Positions 53,371 through 62,524 of a stretch of DNA of 64,000 bases are shown one piece after another. The translations under genes were made by a program, and so were the position numbers. This stretch comes from DASXIF01 sp036498145 (lineage in GTDB: Bacteria > Actinomycetota > Actinomycetes > Mycobacteriales > Jatrophihabitantaceae). The stretch spans positions 620,001 to 684,000 of the forward strand of contig CAVPSV010000004.1 in NCBI GenBank assembly GCA_963708625.1. Direction: 5' to 3'. Every line of letters begins with the position of its first letter. Position 1 is the stretch's first letter. Below the pieces are notes generated by a model that made no database searches, was not told where the DNA came from, and saw only the letters and a program-made list of their open reading frames with translations.

Positions 53371-54267
53371 TCAGGAAAGCCGTGGGCCTGGCGGCGGGTC
53401 GGCGGCGCACCAGGTGGAGAGCAAGGTCAGGTAGCCGGCCGCGAACGCTCCTTCGGGGGATTGCATCCGGTGATTTGCCTCGGGAAAGACCACGACCTGC
53501 TGCGAGCGCGCCGCGGAGGATGCGGTCTGTTCGAACCCTGCGACGCTCGCCGCGACCGGCACAAGGGGATCCTGCTCCCCGAAAATCGCCAGCGTGGGTG
53601 TCGTCAGGCGCACGAGGTCGGCGTACGGGTCGTAGTCGACCCACGCCCGCAACTGCGCCCAGGTATCCGCGTCGAGCGTGAAATCACCAAGTGCCGTCGA
53701 GTACCACCGATGATGCGCGTAGCTGGTCAGAATCCGCTGCGCTTCCACCGGCCCCGCACCGGATTTCGCCGCCACGGCCAGCTCACTGTAGAGCTGAGCG
53801 GCTTTGCTCGCCTCGGCGCCCGTCGCTGTGAGCGCGAAGACTTCGGCGTCGAGGAACGGCACTGCTGGGCAGGAGCTCGCGATCAGGTGCCGCGGCCCTC
53901 CGAACCGGGCGCACAGGCGCAGCGCGACCCACCCACCTTCGCTGTGCCCCAACACCCCGACCCTGTCGGTGCTGACCCGTCGATGCGCCTGGAGGAGGGC
54001 CACCGCGGCTGCAGCGTCTCCGGCCAGCTCATCGACCGTCGCGGTCGCCCAGGCACCGGTGGACCGCCCGACCCCGCGCTTGTCGTAGGCCAGAACCGCG
54101 AGGCCGGCGCCGACCAGGTGGTCACGCAACGCGTCGAACAGCCCCCCGTTGTGCCGGTCAGCCGGACCGGAGCCGCCAACGAGCACCACCCCAGGAGCGT
54201 CCTCCGTGCCCGCCGGGTCCGGGACGGTGATCGTCGCGGAGAGGTTTACGCCGACACCAGCGAACAT
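53371..54267 (-). CDS. Alpha/beta hydrolase
   Basis: 298 residues from the ATG at 54267 (GGAGG 7 nt upstream). Oxyanion region VVLVGGSGPADRHNGG, nucleophile elbow GVLGHSEGGWVALRLC, acid in LAIFGEQDPLVPVAA and His in VFPEANHRMQSPEG. Dienelactone-hydrolase/BAAT-like cluster. Substrate unknown. Minus strand within the island. Confidence 0.88.
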   Translation of the reverse strand: MFAGVGVNLSATITVPDPAGTEDAPGVVLVGGSGPADRHNGGLFDALRDHLVGAGLAVLAYDKRGVGRSTGAWATATVDELAGDAAAAVALLQAHRRVSTDRVGVLGHSEGGWVALRLCARFGGPRHLIASSCPAVPFLDAEVFALTATGAEASKAAQLYSELAVAAKSGAGPVEAQRILTSYAHHRWYSTALGDFTLDADTWAQLRAWVDYDPYADLVRLTTPTLAIFGEQDPLVPVAASVAGFEQTASSAARSQQVVVFPEANHRMQSPEGAFAAGYLTLLSTWCAADPPPGPRLS

Positions 54268-54413
54268 CACGTCCTCCTGCATCGGGTCAGACTCGCACAA
54301 TCAAATCTCCGGCGAGTCCCCAAGACGAGCCGCAGCCCGTTTCATCGTTCGGCCGTCCGGCCGGGGATCCACTTGTGACGCTTGCGGGTCGGGCCGCGAT
54401 GGTTGACCGGCGG

Positions 54414-55157
54414 TCAGCCGTCAAGGTCGACGATGAGCCCCTGGGTAGCGACCTCGACCGGGCCAAGGAACGCCTGCCGCGCCCGTCGGGCGGATGCCAC
54501 CGGGTCGGTACCGGGCCACAGATGGGTCAGCAGCAAGCGACGAGCGCCAGCCCTCTGCGCCCACACGCCGGCCTCGGCAGCCGTGAGCAGGTTGCGTTCG
54601 GGGCGTTCGGTCTCACCAGGCCGGTCGGTGGCATCGAGCACGTACAGCTCGGCGTCGCGGCCGATTTCGGCCAGCGCCTCATGCGGACCGGTGTCAGTGG
54701 CATACGCGACCGCAACCCCGTTGCCCACCAGGCGCAGGCCGACGGTCGGCACGAAGTGTGGCAGCGGCATGGCCGTGAGTCGCAGGGGCCCGAGGCCATA
54801 CTCCCCGGGAAGCGGACGGTGATCGAACACGCCGCTCAAGTCGACGTCCGGTTCCAGTCCGGCCAACCTCTCTAGCACACCTGGCGGGCAGTACAGCGGC
54901 AGCCTCGACGCGTCAGAACAGCTGTAATGACGTACCCGAAACAGGGCGTGCAGATCAACGCAATGATCAGGATGCTCGTGCGTGACCACCACCGCGTCCA
55001 CGCCACCGTCCGGAACGTGGGTCAGCAGCTGCGGCACCGTGGCGTAGCCAAGGTCAAGCACAATCCGCACGCCGTCCCATTCGAGCAGAAACCCACTACA
55101 TGCCTGACCAGCCGCCGGCCGCCCACCTGACGCTCCCAGCACGACCAACCTCCGCAT
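54414..55157 (-). CDS. MBL-fold metallo-hydrolase (RNase Z-like)
   Basis: 247 residues. Beta-lactamase fold with metal motif VTHEHPDHCVDL (HxHxDH) and later His in LLLTHLWPGTDP and Asp in YATDTGPHEALAEIGRDAEL. The layout equals that of the RNase Z/ElaC-like group (PhnP, ComA-like), though the exosite for tRNA is not evident. Together with the hydrolase it occupies the minus strand of the island. Confidence 0.88.
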   Translation of the reverse strand: MRRLVVLGASGGRPAAGQACSGFLLEWDGVRIVLDLGYATVPQLLTHVPDGGVDAVVVTHEHPDHCVDLHALFRVRHYSCSDASRLPLYCPPGVLERLAGLEPDVDLSGVFDHRPLPGEYGLGPLRLTAMPLPHFVPTVGLRLVGNGVAVAYATDTGPHEALAEIGRDAELYVLDATDRPGETERPERNLLTAAEAGVWAQRAGARRLLLTHLWPGTDPVASARRARQAFLGPVEVATQGLIVDLDG

Positions 55158-55375
55158 CCGCCGAGCATCTCAGCCGGCAGCCCAGACCGCGACGCCCATG
55201 CCCGGTTACGGATCCGCCAGCGGGACGCTTCGCCGTCGGCGTCGTGGTTGCCACACGCCTTGGACCGGCCGCACTCGTGACCTGAGGTTGACGGCCCCTC
55301 TCTCCTCAGAATGCGTTCACCTGGGTCGTAATACAAGACTGCAATTTCGGTCTGTTGCGCCTGATCATCGAGGTC

Positions 55376-56074
55376 ATGACCTCATCGGATTTTGGGACCA
55401 CCGCACAATCGTCGACCTTGGCCGCCAGGCTGCAACACGTCCGCTGGATCGCCGGTGGCACCGGCTCTGGCAAGTCGACAGCAGCAGCCGGGTTGGCGCA
55501 CAGGTTCGGGCTTGACGTCTATTCCGGTGACCGCGCCGAGCATGACTGGCTTACCCGCTGCTCGCCGCAACATCACCCGCACCTTGCTGCGTTGCGTCGC
55601 CAGCGTCCTGGAGACAACTGGCGCCATCGCTCGGCCGAACCGGCCTACGAAGCGATGGGAAGCCGCCACGGCGAAACAATCGGCTTCCTCATCGAGGATC
55701 TTCTTGCTCGACCGGCCGACCGCATCGTGCTCGTCGACTACTTCGGAGTGCTCCCGCGTGACCTGGCACCGCTGCTCGACCGTCCCACACAAGCCGTGTT
55801 TCTCATCCCGACAGCGGCTTTTCGTCGCACCGTCCTCGGTCGCCGCTACGCAGATCTCGATCGGGCGCGAGCCAATTGGGGCGACCTCGACCCCGCCGCC
55901 GCACTCAAGATCCGACTGGGGCGCGACGCGCTGTGGGATGTAGAGGTGACCGGGCAAGCCATCGCGCTCGGACTCTCGCTGCTCCACATCGACGGCAGCC
56001 GCACACCCGAAGCGCTCGTCGACCAGCTCGCCGAACACTTCGAACTGCAACCAACACGACCACACGCAGGGTGA
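55376..56074 (+). CDS. P-loop kinase-like NTPase
   Basis: 232 residues. Walker A IAGGTGSGKSTAA at about 25-37 and VLVDYFGVLP as a Walker B-like strand. The C-terminal WDVEVTGQAIALGLSLLHIDG suggests an AAA_33/Zeta-like or nucleotide kinase fold that phosphorylates a small molecule. The specificity is unknown. ATG at 55376 preferred over the TTG at 55355. Confidence 0.75.
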   Translation: MTSSDFGTTAQSSTLAARLQHVRWIAGGTGSGKSTAAAGLAHRFGLDVYSGDRAEHDWLTRCSPQHHPHLAALRRQRPGDNWRHRSAEPAYEAMGSRHGETIGFLIEDLLARPADRIVLVDYFGVLPRDLAPLLDRPTQAVFLIPTAAFRRTVLGRRYADLDRARANWGDLDPAAALKIRLGRDALWDVEVTGQAIALGLSLLHIDGSRTPEALVDQLAEHFELQPTRPHAG

Positions 56075-56224
56075 CCGGTCCGGAGCCCGAACCACCCATT
56101 CGTCGCCTGCCGTCTTCCCGCATGCCGATCCGCTTCGGGACGCCCGTCCCTCTGACGTTCGGTCACTGGTAGTTGAGGTCATGCCCGCGCCGCCCTCGGC
56201 TGGGGCTGGCGGTGCTCGCCAGTG

Positions 56225-57505
56225 TCAGCGGTGCAGCAGCAGCTGCGACAGGGCTCCTTCCACGGCCTGCACCATGCCTCGCATGGCCGCGACGGTCGGG
56301 GCAGGGCCGTGCTTTACCGACTGCAGGTCGACCATGACGTCTTGCACAAGCGCGGCCAGCGCCTCCACCTGTGACACGGCCAGGCGCGCGTCGCGCTTGG
56401 AGCGGTGTCGCATCACGAACATGACCTTCGCCCGGCGGGTTGGGCGGCCCTCGTGCACCCAGCCGGATTGCTCGCCGACATCGGCGATCCACGCCATGAC
56501 GTCACCGGCCGTAGCCACCACCCGCAGCGTCTGATCTATGCACTCGACCGCGCAATTCGCAATCTTCGACGCGGCCTTCGGCCCGTCGCGTTCGATGTCT
56601 TCCCACGCCGCCTTGAGCCAGTCAGGCAGGTCTGGCTGCAACGAGGCCAGCGCCGCGAACAGATCCTCTCGAGCCCGCGCCGGGCCGGTCTCCCAAGGTT
56701 CGAGTACCTCGACCATGTACTGCTCGGTGAGCTCTTCGCGGTCGTCGTCGTCCAGCCCGACCGCCGTCAAACTTTCGGCGATGACCATCCCGGACTGGGC
56801 GTCACCGCCGAACCTTGCGACGGCTGCGCGCCGCGCGATGGGCTTGGCGGGCAGCCCGCCGAGGTAGGAGTCGTACCGGCGGGCTGGAGCGCGGGTCAGT
56901 CCCCGCAGCAGCACGCTGTGTTCGGCGGTGGCGAACGCCCCGAGGGACGCCTGCACCTGGCCGTACCGGCCAAGGCTGTCGAATAGAGCGGTCGACTTCA
57001 CCAGGTCCGCACCGAGCACCACGCGGGAGATGGCGTCCTGGGACGACACGATCTGCGCCAGCTGCGCAGCGAAGAGGTTCTGGTGGCGGCTCAGCCCGGC
57101 GAGGGCAGCGTTCAGCGCTGCCCGCTGCGGCGCGATGGTGTCCAGCGCCTCGGTCAGCTGGCGCCCGATGCCGACCGCATTCATCAGGTCGACGGAGCGG
57201 AACTGCTTGCCGAGCACCTCGGACCAGTTCGTGATGGCGGGGATGTCGAAGGTCTTCGCGACCTGCGAGGCGGTCAGGACAGCGTCCATTGCGCCCAGCG
57301 CCGGGTAACGGTCGAGTCCGGCCAGCACGTTGAACGCCGCTGACTGCGGCATCGCCAGCGCCAGCGCCGAGTTCAGGCCGGCCAGGCGCGCACCTACGAC
57401 GTACCGTCCGGTCGGCCCAGATGAACGTCGAGCGGGCGCGCGGTCGGTGGGGCTGTCACCTGCCATCGCGGGCGGGGCAGCGCTCCTGTCGGGCAGTTCG
57501 GTCAT
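56225..57505 (-). CDS. Unrecognised 426-residue helical protein
   Basis: Not recognised. The N-terminal 1-45 is disordered. Residues about 45-215 are a run of amphipathic helices with recurring Ala/Leu spacing (SALALAMPQSAAFNVLAGLD, DIPAITNWSEVLGKQF). The C-terminal third (LPDWLKAAWEDIERDGPKAA, AVECIDQTLRVVA, then RLAVSQVEALAALVQDVM and VKHGPAP) looks like a separate helical domain of the kind found at the end of prokaryotic defence-associated proteins (HEPN/pPIWI-associated styles), but no catalytic motif is certain. Mid-island, opposite in direction to its neighbours. Confidence 0.6.
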   Translation of the reverse strand: MTELPDRSAAPPAMAGDSPTDRAPARRSSGPTGRYVVGARLAGLNSALALAMPQSAAFNVLAGLDRYPALGAMDAVLTASQVAKTFDIPAITNWSEVLGKQFRSVDLMNAVGIGRQLTEALDTIAPQRAALNAALAGLSRHQNLFAAQLAQIVSSQDAISRVVLGADLVKSTALFDSLGRYGQVQASLGAFATAEHSVLLRGLTRAPARRYDSYLGGLPAKPIARRAAVARFGGDAQSGMVIAESLTAVGLDDDDREELTEQYMVEVLEPWETGPARAREDLFAALASLQPDLPDWLKAAWEDIERDGPKAASKIANCAVECIDQTLRVVATAGDVMAWIADVGEQSGWVHEGRPTRRAKVMFVMRHRSKRDARLAVSQVEALAALVQDVMVDLQSVKHGPAPTVAAMRGMVQAVEGALSQLLLHR

Positions 57506-57775
57506 CAAGGTCCGTTCGTCGTCGGCGCGGTCAGACTCCGCGCAACTTATTGTCAGCCCCAGGCCCGACGTCGGCCCACAGGTCGCCGTAACTAGCCTGT
57601 GCGTCCCGCACCGGGATCGGCTTACGGGTTGCTGCTCGCCCGGCGCGAGGCATCTGGCTTGGCATGATCCGGGCGACGGTCGAGCAGTCTCGAAGAACCA
57701 CTGCCGGGGTGGTCCCCAAGCCTGAGGCTCCTCGTCGCGGGGTCAGGTTCTTCGGCTTGCGCGTGTCTTGGAGGT

Positions 57776-58132
57776 ATGCGCATCACATACTTCGTCATCA
57801 CGATCCTGGCGGCGGTGGCGAACGGCTACGCCGCCGTCCTGAACTTCGTCGGCGCCCAGTCGGTCAAGGTCGTCGCGGACCGTGTTCGACTGTCGACGAA
57901 ATGGATGGTTCCTTTCGGCACTCTGTTGGCCTTGGGAGCGGTTGGACTGCTGGTCGGCTTCGCCGTGCCGACACTGGGGACGGCTGCAGCGATCGGCCTT
58001 ATCGGCTACTTCATTTGCGCGGCGAGCGCGCACATCCGGGTTCGCGACCGTGGGATTGGCGGCGCCGTCAGCTTCCTCGTAGTGGCCGCGGCCGCCCTAA
58101 TCGCAGACCTCGCCTACCACGAGCACTGGTGA
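57776..58132 (+). CDS. Small DoxX-like membrane protein
   Basis: 118 residues, four hydrophobic segments (ITYFVITILAAVANGYAAVL; WMVPFGTLLALGAVGLLVGF; LGTAAAIGLIGYFICAASAH; VSFLVVAAAALIADLAYHE). DoxX-like DUF family. It lies 142 bp before the ECF41 sigma factor on the same strand and could be its target, as anti-sigma-like functions are usually assigned to a fused domain in ECF41. Confidence 0.75.
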   Translation: MRITYFVITILAAVANGYAAVLNFVGAQSVKVVADRVRLSTKWMVPFGTLLALGAVGLLVGFAVPTLGTAAAIGLIGYFICAASAHIRVRDRGIGGAVSFLVVAAAALIADLAYHEHW

Positions 58133-58274
58133 AACCGTTCCAACGCCGGCGACACCCACCTGGAGCGCGGGAGCCCCGACAGCGTGGGAACACTGCCCTG
58201 CCCGGCCGCGCGATTCACATCCCCGGGGCGAGGACGATCATTGATGCCGCCGGCTTCTTGAGGCGGAGGGTGAG

Positions 58275-59186
58275 TTGACGACGGACGAACGCGAATGGCT
58301 GACCGAGCGTTTCCAGCAACACCGATTGCATCTGCGCGCGGTCGCCTACCGAATGCTCGGATCAGTCAGCGAGGCCGACGATGCCCTCCAGGAAGCGTGG
58401 CTTCGGATCCGCGATCAGGATCCCGGACATGTCGAGAACATGCGGGCGTGGCTGACAACGATCGTGGGCCGGGTCTGCCTAAACATGCTGCGCTCGCGCA
58501 GGTCGCGACGCGAGCTGCTTTCGCTCCACGTGCCCGACCCAGTGGTGCGTTTCTATCAGGACGTTGAAGAGGACGATGACCCCGAACGCGAGGCGCTGCT
58601 CGCCGATTCCGTCGGGCTGGCGCTGCTAGTCGTGCTCGACGTGCTGACTCCTGCCGAGCGGCTAGCGTTCGTCATGCACGATGTGTTCGGCGTGCCCTTT
58701 GCCGACATCGCCACTGTTCTTGACCGCTCCGAGGCCGCCGCCCAGCAGCTCGCCAGCCGCGCGCGACGGCGCGTTCAGGGCGCCCCTCAGCCAGACCACG
58801 ACCTGGCGCAACAAAGACAGATCGTGGCCGCGTTCTTCGCCGCCGCACGCGACGGCGACTTCGAGGCACTCCTCGCCGCGCTCCATCCCGACATCGAGCT
58901 CCGGATCGATGGCGGCATCCTGCGCGAGGACGCCTCGCTCGTGCTTCGCGGCGCACCGACCGTCGCACAGCACACGACCACATACTCCAAGCTCTACCCA
59001 TTCGTGATCCCCGCGCTCGTCAACGGAGCGGCGGGAGCCGTGGTAGCCCCACGCGGCCGACCCTTCTCGGTAATGGCCTTCACCGTCACCCACGGCAAGA
59101 TCACCCGAATCGACACGCTTCTCGACCCCGAGCGGCTCGCGAAACTCGACCTCCGCATCCCGCCAGCAGCCGGCAGCCGCTGGTAA
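58275..59186 (+). CDS. ECF41-type RNA polymerase sigma factor (SigJ-like)
   Basis: 303 residues from a TTG start at 58275 with GGAGG upstream. Sigma regions 2 (LRAVAYRMLGSVSEADDALQ; WLTTIVGRVCLNML) and 4 (LTPAERLAFVMHDVFGVPFA then IATVLDRSEAAAQQLASRAR) are followed by the SnoaL-like C-terminal extension (about 190-303) that defines ECF41 and regulates activity. The usual COE partner (carboxymuconolactone decarboxylase, oxidoreductase or epimerase) is not adjacent. A DoxX-like gene is. Confidence 0.92.
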   Translation: MTTDEREWLTERFQQHRLHLRAVAYRMLGSVSEADDALQEAWLRIRDQDPGHVENMRAWLTTIVGRVCLNMLRSRRSRRELLSLHVPDPVVRFYQDVEEDDDPEREALLADSVGLALLVVLDVLTPAERLAFVMHDVFGVPFADIATVLDRSEAAAQQLASRARRRVQGAPQPDHDLAQQRQIVAAFFAAARDGDFEALLAALHPDIELRIDGGILREDASLVLRGAPTVAQHTTTYSKLYPFVIPALVNGAAGAVVAPRGRPFSVMAFTVTHGKITRIDTLLDPERLAKLDLRIPPAAGSRW

Positions 59187-59753
59187 TCAAGCCCCGCACA
59201 CCCACGGCATAGTCCTGGCTACGTCCCCGCCGGCTCGGGGGTGTCAACCGATCCGGGCCAGCGACCGGAACCCAACGGTCCCATTTGCCGAACGGACCCC
59301 TTCGCGCCGCCCGCGGATCGCGCGCTCCGCGCCTCCGTGCTAATCCATAAGACCCGCTGGCTGGAATGCCCGGCGAAGGTGCGCGAACCGCGACACCTCC
59401 GGAACATCCGATCCGTGCACGCAGGCGCATCTCTCCCAGGACAATCTCGGCGCGCAGAACGCCGTATCGGGCTGTCAGCGGTCGGCCGCCAGCACGTGGC
59501 GCCCGTACAGGTGCACTGTCTTCTAGCGCGGGCTCACGACGCCAACCCTGTCACACATGCGCCGGCGACCCCACCAGATGGACTGGCCCGGTCCAGCGCC
59601 CTGTGTTGCCGACCAGTGTGAGGGTCACGAAGCCCGATCGCGCGGGTAGGGTCTTGCGCGAGCCCCGACGATCGCATCCCTCCCGCGACCGACGGGGCTC
59701 GCCATGTTGCACGCGATAGGTTGCGGGCATCCGAATGAGAGGCGCGAACCGAC
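59187..59753. other. 567-bp intergenic region in the island
   Basis: No gene, tRNA or obvious palindrome recognised on either strand. Long overlapping frames here have no family match and poor start signals. It may be the regulatory region of the DGQHRL gene or decayed sequence. Confidence 0.5.
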
Positions 59754-60572
59754 GTGCGTAGCAGGGTGCAGACGATTAGCCCGGCGAAAGCCGCGGAGAT
59801 GCTGGACGCGAACACCACCAACCGGCCACTGTCCAGAACGCTGGTGCGCTCGTTCGCCGAGGCGATGGGTCGCGGCGACTGGATGGTGACTCATCAGGGC
59901 ATCGCCTTCGACGTCAACGGCGTGCTCGTCGATGGGCAACATCGCCTCGCCGCGATCATCGAAGCGGACGTGCCCGTAGAAATGACCGTGTTCACCGATG
60001 TCGACGAAGGCACCTTCGACGTCCTCGACACCGGAAAACGCCGCAACGCCGCCGACGTGCTCGCCATCGAAGGCGAGAAATCCTCCACCATGCTCGCGGC
60101 GATGGTGCGCACCGTGTGGCTGTATGAAAACCGGCCGGACCTGAACTGGTCCGGCGGCGCCGCGGCCGTCACCAACCACCAGATCGTGCAAACCCTCGAG
60201 CAGCACCCGAAACTGCGGGACTTCGTCGCCGTCGGTGAACAGATCGCCGCCGCCACAGGCATGATCAAAAGCGCCGCCGGCGCCGCGAGCTACCTCACCT
60301 CGCGCGTGAGCCGCCGCGCCGAACAAGACGAGTGGCTCGACGGCATTATCGACGGCGCCGGACTGGCCAAGTCCGACCCGCGGCTACAGTTTCGCCGAGT
60401 CATGTTCGCGATGGCCCGCAAACAAGCCGGACAAGTCCAGCGCCGCCGCGACACCCGCGAACACGTCGCGCTCTACCTCAAAGCATTCAACGCCTGGCGC
60501 GACCACGAGCCGCTAACTCAACTGCGGTTCACCCCCCGCGAGGAAATGCCTCGCCTTACCCGCAACCGCTGA
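59754..60572 (+). CDS. Phage-type DGQHRL (ParB/Srx-like) protein
   Basis: 272 residues, GTG start. QTISPAKAAEMLDANTTNRP leads into WMVTHQGIAFDVNGVLVDGQ and HRLAAIIEADVPVEMTVF, giving the D60-G-Q-H-R-L signature of ParB-like/sulfiredoxin-type nuclease or partition proteins carried by actinophages and integrative elements. The rest is helical with many Arg/Lys. The exact activity is unknown. It is the last gene before boundary repeat B and is the most phage-like gene in the island. Confidence 0.75.
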   Translation: MRSRVQTISPAKAAEMLDANTTNRPLSRTLVRSFAEAMGRGDWMVTHQGIAFDVNGVLVDGQHRLAAIIEADVPVEMTVFTDVDEGTFDVLDTGKRRNAADVLAIEGEKSSTMLAAMVRTVWLYENRPDLNWSGGAAAVTNHQIVQTLEQHPKLRDFVAVGEQIAAATGMIKSAAGAASYLTSRVSRRAEQDEWLDGIIDGAGLAKSDPRLQFRRVMFAMARKQAGQVQRRRDTREHVALYLKAFNAWRDHEPLTQLRFTPREEMPRLTRNR

Positions 60573-60935
60573 ACCACCGACCCGATCGGATGCCACCCGA
60601 GCAGAGACCCCCAGACCGATCGCCTGCTGCACACACCACCCGCGCCGCGTAGCACGGGCCGCGATACCCGCCCCGCGCCGCGCATCGGGATCCGGTACCC
60701 ACGCTGTTGTCAACAGTCTGTGGGCGAACCGCACCGGCGGCGTCATCCGCACCAGACCGTGCCGACGTTCGAACCGCATCGCCCCTCACCGACTTCGAGG
60801 TCGTATGGTCGGATGCCAGTGAAACCGGGGATTTTCGCCTCGATGGCGTCACCTGCGAGGGTCAACTCGGGGTCGACGGGGTCAAGCCGAGAAACCTCAG
60901 TGCTTCAGAACTCCCAGAAACACTGGGGCATGACG
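60573..60935. other. Non-coding right inner flank of island
   Basis: 363 bp between the DGQHRL gene and repeat B. A plus-strand frame (60809-60944; KPGIFASMASPARVNSGSTG) is open but unsupported. Nothing else recognised. Confidence 0.5.
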
Positions 60936-61127
60936 TGGAGCTGAGGAGATTCGAACTCCTGACCCCCTCGATGCGAAGGGTCATTCGACGTCAGTACATG
61001 ACGTCTCGTACTGGGTTGTGTCTGCCTGTTTCCCATACACAGCAGGGATTCAGCCGTCCCGTGCCACCTGATGTCATCTCGTGCCGGCCGGGGTCGAAGG
61101 GTCCGTTCGGGGTCAAATCAGGGTCAA
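60936..61127 (-). repeat. Island boundary repeat B with tRNA-Ala-like 3' half (att-like)
   Basis: Same length and orientation as repeat A. The tRNA part again starts in the anticodon loop (CTTCGCATCGAGGGGG), but the T arm is GGAGTTCGAATCTCC, with G-to-A and matching C-to-T changes on the two strands of the stem relative to A, and the acceptor end is CAGCTCCACGTC without CCA. It ends exactly at the stop codon of the FAD oxidoreductase gene. Confidence 0.8.
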
Positions 61128-62524
61128 CAGTGGCCCGGGCCGTCTACCCACAGAGAGTCGGCCAGAACGTGGGTCGGGTCGTAGCGATCAGCGATTGCTG
61201 TGAGACGGTTGCGGGTCTCGTCGTCGTAGGCCCGGGCGATCTGGTCCGGGTCGTTGCTGGCAGCGAAGTTGGCGAACTTGCGCCCGGTCGACCACGATCC
61301 GACCGCGCCGATCACGCGTTCCGCATGCGCGGTGACGGCCTCAGAGTCCGGCGGGACGGCCAGGCCGATCGTGTGTAGCGCGTAGGCAGCGTCGCGGTAG
61401 CTGAAGGCACTGGCGTCACGCGGTGGTCGCGCGAACGCCCCACCGAATCGACGCAGCTCGACAATGAGCAGAGGTGAACCCGAGCCGGGTCCGGCGGTCT
61501 GTACGAGGGCATCGACGGCCTCTGGGGTCAGCGCGCTCATCAGCGTGTGGCGTTCCTGGACCGGAGCCGGGTCGCTGGGATCGGCATGGATGTCGCCGAT
61601 CTGCGTGTACGGCAGTTCGCCGACGCTAGCGAGAACTGGTGTAGCAACAGTCCGGAGCGGGTCGAGTAGCCGCTCCGCTTCGGTAGGGTCCGCCAAGCTC
61701 GCGTAGCGCACGACGATCGTCTGCTTGCCGGCGATCGCGGGCGGCAGGAAGGGCAGCTCGGGCAGTCGGACCAGCGCAACCGAGGTGGTCGCGTGCTCGG
61801 GTAGGGTCGCCGACCACGTCGACCAGGCATGCAGGACGGGGGCAGTGTCAGCGCCATCGAAATACAGGGCACCGCCATAGATGGTGCTGATCGGAAGTAG
61901 GTCGATCTCCACTGCAGTGATGATGCCGAGGGTGGCCTTGCCACCCCGAAGTCCCCAGAACAGGTCAGGATGTTCGGTCCGGGTGACGTGGCGCAGTTCG
62001 CCGTCGCCGGTGACCACTTCCAAGGATCGGACGTAGTCCGAAGACACTCCCAGCGTTGCGGCCAGCGGGCCGACACCGCCGCCGCTGAGGTAGCCGACGA
62101 CACCGACGTTGGTGGACGAGCCGGCCACAGGAGCCAGCCCGTGCGGTCCCGCGGCGTCCAGAACCTGCTGCCACCGCACTCCCGCACCAATCCGGGCGGT
62201 TCGCTGCTCGACGTCAACTGTGCATTCATCCAGCCGCGCCGTGTGGACGAGCAGAACCTCATCGCCAACTGGCACCGCGCCGTGTCCGGTGGCCTGCACT
62301 GCGACCGTGAAGCCGGCCGATGCAGCGAATCTGACCGTCTCGAGAATGTCGTTCGCGTCAGCAGCGGCGATCACGGCGCCCGGCGCGACGGCAACTGCCA
62401 CGTTCCAGGGCTGAGACAGCCCGTATTCGGGGTCGGACGGCAGCGCCATCGTGCCCGACAGCACCTGGCGCAAGGCCGCCAGGTCTGCGCGTTGGCTGTG
62501 ATGGTGAGGTGCTTCGGAGCTCAC
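61124..62524 (-). CDS. FAD-dependent oxidoreductase (PCMH/BBE type)
   Basis: 466 residues. FAD-binding PCMH domain with the likely His-linkage motif VAVQATGHGAVPVGDEVLLV and AGSSTNVGVVGYLSGGGVGPLA. The C-terminal BBE-like end is YDPTHVLADSLWVDGPGHC. Family members oxidise sugars, alcohols or alkaloid-type compounds. The usual residues after the YDP motif (typically ending in N-x-N) are missing or replaced; the last codons abut repeat B. GTG at 62524 overlaps the MFS stop by 4 bp (GTGA). Shares the MFS promoter. Confidence 0.87.
   Translation of the reverse strand: MSSEAPHHHSQRADLAALRQVLSGTMALPSDPEYGLSQPWNVAVAVAPGAVIAAADANDILETVRFAASAGFTVAVQATGHGAVPVGDEVLLVHTARLDECTVDVEQRTARIGAGVRWQQVLDAAGPHGLAPVAGSSTNVGVVGYLSGGGVGPLAATLGVSSDYVRSLEVVTGDGELRHVTRTEHPDLFWGLRGGKATLGIITAVEIDLLPISTIYGGALYFDGADTAPVLHAWSTWSATLPEHATTSVALVRLPELPFLPPAIAGKQTIVVRYASLADPTEAERLLDPLRTVATPVLASVGELPYTQIGDIHADPSDPAPVQERHTLMSALTPEAVDALVQTAGPGSGSPLLIVELRRFGGAFARPPRDASAFSYRDAAYALHTIGLAVPPDSEAVTAHAERVIGAVGSWSTGRKFANFAASNDPDQIARAYDDETRNRLTAIADRYDPTHVLADSLWVDGPGHC

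Noticed and set aside
59187..59753. Genes in the 567-bp gap
   Set aside because: Frames are open only because of high GC content. None has a ribosome site and family-like sequence.
51885..60935. Integrase, recombinase or transposase within the island
   Set aside because: I looked for tyrosine/serine recombinase motifs and DDE patterns in all open frames and found none.
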